From the NCBI GenBank assembly GCA_963701245.1, contig OY969576.1, positions 1,302,001-1,366,000 of the forward strand: a stretch of 64,000 bases of DNA, read 5' to 3'. The notes under the pieces were generated by a model. That model was not told the DNA's origin. It did not search any database and saw nothing but the letters and a program-made list of their open reading frames with translations. Source of the DNA: CAWCCP01 sp963701245 (GTDB lineage Bacteria; Patescibacteriota; Saccharimonadia; Saccharimonadales; UBA4665). The position numbers and the translations under genes are program-made. Below are positions 62,501 through 64,000 of the stretch, one piece after another (within the stretch, counting starts at the first letter, position 1; every line of letters begins with the position of its first letter).

Positions 62501-63351
62501 CTGCTATTAGCGATGACGAGGATCCGGGGTTATCGCCTAAGCTTACATTTCAGCCTTCGTCCAAAAAATATAAAGCCAAACCTAAGGTTGCAATCTTGCG
62601 TGAAGTTGGGTTGAATGGTCATATTGAAATGGCAGCGGCTTTTGACCGGGCTGGTTTTACTTGTGTCGATGTACATCTAAACGATCTTATTAATGAGAAG
62701 ATTTCGTTAGACGAATTCAAAGGCTTAGCGATTGCTGGTGGTTTTAGCTATGGTGACGTTCTGGGTGCCGGTGAAGGATTCGCCAAATCGATTCTACTCC
62801 ATCCTATTTTGCGCAAAAAATTCCAAATGTTTTTTGAACGGAATGACAGTTTTACATTAGGTGATTGCAATGGCTGTCAGGTGGTAGCATCACTCAAGGA
62901 CCTTATACCAGGTGCCAGTGATTGGCCGACGTTTCTAACAAATATATCAGAGCAATTTGAATCTCGGCTGGTTCAGGTAAGGATTAATCAATCACCATCC
63001 ATTTTTCTGCGTGGTATGGAAGGCTCGGTATTACCCGTGCCCGTTGCTCACGGTGAGGGTCGCGTCTATTTTGATACGGAGGCACAAGCTAAGAACATGC
63101 TGCAAGAAAAATTAATAGTCGCGCAATATGTCAATAACTATGGCCGTGTAAGCCAAGACTATCCTGCTAATCCGAATGGTTCACCTGAGGGCATAACTGC
63201 TTTGACTACTACTGACGGAAAAGTAACCATCATGATGCCGCATCCCGAACGTGTTTTCTTGACCAGACAACTCTCATGGCATCCTTTTGATTGGGACATT
63301 GATTCACCATGGATGCAGATGTTTCATAACGCCCGTGCATGGGTTGACTAA
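59512..63351 (+). CDS. purL: Phosphoribosylformylglycinamidine synthase, large fused type
   Basis: The 1279-residue enzyme makes FGAM from FGAR, glutamine and ATP. It is the long single-chain form: an N-terminal domain, a linker with QLNSEHCRHK (about residues 203-212), and two PurM-like ATP folds (THNHPTAISPAPGAATGTGGEIRDE at about 290 and GKDSMSMRT at about 767). The C-terminal glutaminase has nucleophile Cys in GDCNGCQ (about 1120) and the MPHPERVF His/Glu pair (about 1242). In Gram-positives the job is split between PurS, PurQ and PurL; the fused form is typical of proteobacteria and eukaryotes, so transfer is possible. It is translationally coupled to purM. Confidence 0.93.
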   Translation: MDIHKGSSALSQFRTDKFLQRLRKINPEIKSIEAEYIHFIDIEGNLSSEEKNYLNELLTYGSAYQGTRKGILFLVTPRPGTISVWSSNATDIAHNSGLGQIKRLERGIAYYVQGAQSDHDAIAGQLHDRMREIVLADIDDATILFETSKPPTFQSVDILKDGKPALELMNKAMGLALSNDEMDYLTKSYKNLNRNPTDIELMMFAQLNSEHCRHKVFNADWIIDDIKQPKSLFAMIKNTNERGGQDVMSAYVDNGAAIRGPVANRFYSDPDKSNEYRYHHEPVHMTIKVETHNHPTAISPAPGAATGTGGEIRDEAATGRGAKTKMGLTGFTVSNLNIPGAKQPWEQPYGKPGRLASALDIMLEAPIGASRFANEFGRPGLSGYFRTYEQKLDDGVRGYHKPIMIAGGLGNIREGDVYKENLAVGSLIIVLGGPAMLIGLGGGAAASMQAGTNDQVLDFASVQRGNGEMERRDQEVIDSCWALGERNPIKAIHDVGAGGWSVSLPELVHDSGRGAVFELRDLPNAEPGLTPLQIWCNEAQERYVLGIEPQDLDRFKAICSRERCPFMVVGNLTEEQQLILSDRLFKNRPINVPINVLLGKPPKMSREVRSVVTKLPKIDLRRISLDQAVERVLHVPAVGSKKFLITIGDRTVSGLVVRDQMVGPWQIPVSDVAVTTTTMLSETGEAMAMGERAPVALISAPSSARIAIGEAITNILAADIKQLSDIKLSANWMAAIGSNREDQNLYETVKAVGEEFCPALDLTIPVGKDSMSMRTTWQEDDNDKSVTSPLSLIITGFAPVQSTNKTLTPQLVVTKDTVLIVIDLGQGKNRLGGSALAQSYNQLGDTAPDIEPELLKRFFTTLQQLKAKNTILAYHDRSDGGLLTTLCEMAFASHCGLHINLEELHGEILGKLFNEELGVVIQIPAADKQHILKQLRQSVTEHVYEIGYPTATQTIQFCDGQTKYEASRAQLESWWGETSYQLQKLRDNPACADQEFTAISDDEDPGLSPKLTFQPSSKKYKAKPKVAILREVGLNGHIEMAAAFDRAGFTCVDVHLNDLINEKISLDEFKGLAIAGGFSYGDVLGAGEGFAKSILLHPILRKKFQMFFERNDSFTLGDCNGCQVVASLKDLIPGASDWPTFLTNISEQFESRLVQVRINQSPSIFLRGMEGSVLPVPVAHGEGRVYFDTEAQAKNMLQEKLIVAQYVNNYGRVSQDYPANPNGSPEGITALTTTDGKVTIMMPHPERVFLTRQLSWHPFDWDIDSPWMQMFHNARAWVD

Positions 63352-63368
63352 AATAGGTGAGTAGCACT

Positions 63369-64000
63369 ATGCACATGTCGTGGCAGGAAAAAGCTGAGAT
63401 TGTTGGCCGTCTACAGTCTGCTTGTACTGCGGTATTCGAGTCTGTAGTTAGCAATTTGCAAGCTGGAATGAGTGAGACTCATGTTGCTGAAATGATACGC
63501 AACAGCTTGAGGCAATACGGTATCAACAACTATTGGTATGATGTACCAATCTTCGTACTCTTTGGTGCTAACCGCTTTAAAACCATAGCCACTACGGATT
63601 ACAGTTTAAAGTCACCCACCGTAAACTCTGTGCTTACCGAGGGTAGTCCTGTATACGTAGATATCCATCCCATGGATACTGAAACCGGTATATGGGGTGA
63701 TTGGAATAGCATGGTAGTTTTTCAACCCAGGCCTGGCCTAGACAATGAAGAACTAAGTTTTCTACGTGAGATGCGTCAGCTACAACGTAACGTTATGGCA
63801 CAGATTACAGCCGAAACAACTGGAGCTGAAGTTTTACAAGCTTGTGCCGAAGCCTTTCAACAAACTAACACGACACTCCAAGATTCTAGAAACAATGTTG
63901 GTCATAGCATGCATGATGGACCTAAAGTTAAGGCCAACAGGGTATGGTTAGATCAAGAGAACGTAGCGCCTTTGGGTGAAGGTATTTTTGCTGTTGAACC
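63369..64000 (+). CDS. M24-family metallopeptidase, partial (runs off the window)
   Basis: ATG 63369 opens a frame that stays open to the window end (210 codons). It has metal ligands in VYVDIHPMDTETGIWGDW (two Asp, about residues 97-114), the His of VGHSMHDG (about 178-185) and the Glu of GIFAVEP at the edge, all in creatinase/methionyl-aminopeptidase order. It starts 17 bp after purL with a GTGAG-type weak ribosome site, so it may be co-transcribed. The missing part should hold the last Glu ligand. Confidence 0.75.
   Translation, partial: MHMSWQEKAEIVGRLQSACTAVFESVVSNLQAGMSETHVAEMIRNSLRQYGINNYWYDVPIFVLFGANRFKTIATTDYSLKSPTVNSVLTEGSPVYVDIHPMDTETGIWGDWNSMVVFQPRPGLDNEELSFLREMRQLQRNVMAQITAETTGAEVLQACAEAFQQTNTTLQDSRNNVGHSMHDGPKVKANRVWLDQENVAPLGEGIFAVE

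Noticed and set aside
1..64000. Alternative genetic code with TGA as glycine
   Set aside because: TGA ends several full-length genes (2323, 15230, 23549) and no gene reads through it.

Overview
This window looks like chromosome from a small-genome bacterium of the Patescibacteria (CPR). Candidatus Saccharibacteria is my best guess, at about 60% confidence. The support is inferential: short single-gene transcription units, a GFSALEF-type pilin-like protein, membrane-anchored secreted proteins with an SHA-type cleavage site, a large serine recombinase, a replication-relaxation protein and a VirD4-like ATPase. TGA is used as a stop (for example at 2323 and 15230), so the Gly-recoding of Gracilibacteria/Absconditabacteria is excluded. 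Many genes carry a -10 hexamer only 6-8 nt before the start codon and no Shine-Dalgarno, so leaderless transcription appears common. I used this to choose several starts.

Layout. 1-6.6 kb: small single genes (two RibD-C reductases, a queuosine-precursor transporter divergent from a TrmB-like regulator, a VapBC-type toxin-antitoxin pair, an ISNCY-like insertion, YrdB and DUF1697 proteins). 6.7-12 kb: a very acidic disordered protein, then nested insertion sequences (an IS30 inside the left terminal repeat of an IS66) and an IS481-like transposase. 12-31 kb: housekeeping and accessory metabolism: pncB, two-gene and single-gene units for a TMEM175-like protein, SRPBCC, a Tag-like protein, YjbQ, VOC, LOG, 6-phosphogluconolactonase, a frameshifted MFS transporter, a PadR-PspC pair, hydrolases, a polyprenyl synthetase, a GH13 glucosidase, NUDIX, a PIG-V-like transferase and folC-folA.

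30.97-55.36 kb: a mobile region inserted at the 3' end of tRNA-Arg(TCG). Three copies of a 9-bp core (30973, 52461, 55355) delimit a 21.5-kb element and, downstream, the 2.9-kb wreck of a related second element. The intact element carries a large serine recombinase, a replication-relaxation protein, a surface-glycosylation set (polyprenol-phosphate mannose synthase-like GT2, a TMTC-like membrane-TPR protein, a giant adhesin with 582-bp perfect repeats), a VirD4/HerA-like coupling ATPase, a probable defence module (helicase-nuclease, PHP-SMC TrlF-like ATPase, DUF2130 protein, XRE regulator) and a PLD nuclease. The core lies inside the recombinase reading frame. In the circular form the recombinase would gain a different 45-residue tail and would be joined in one operon to the PLD gene; integration breaks this.

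55.4-64 kb: chromosome resumes with a HAD phosphatase, a pyroglutamyl-peptidase-like protein, an unknown 335-residue protein, purM, a full-length purL (with glutaminase domain) and a partial M24 peptidase running off the window.
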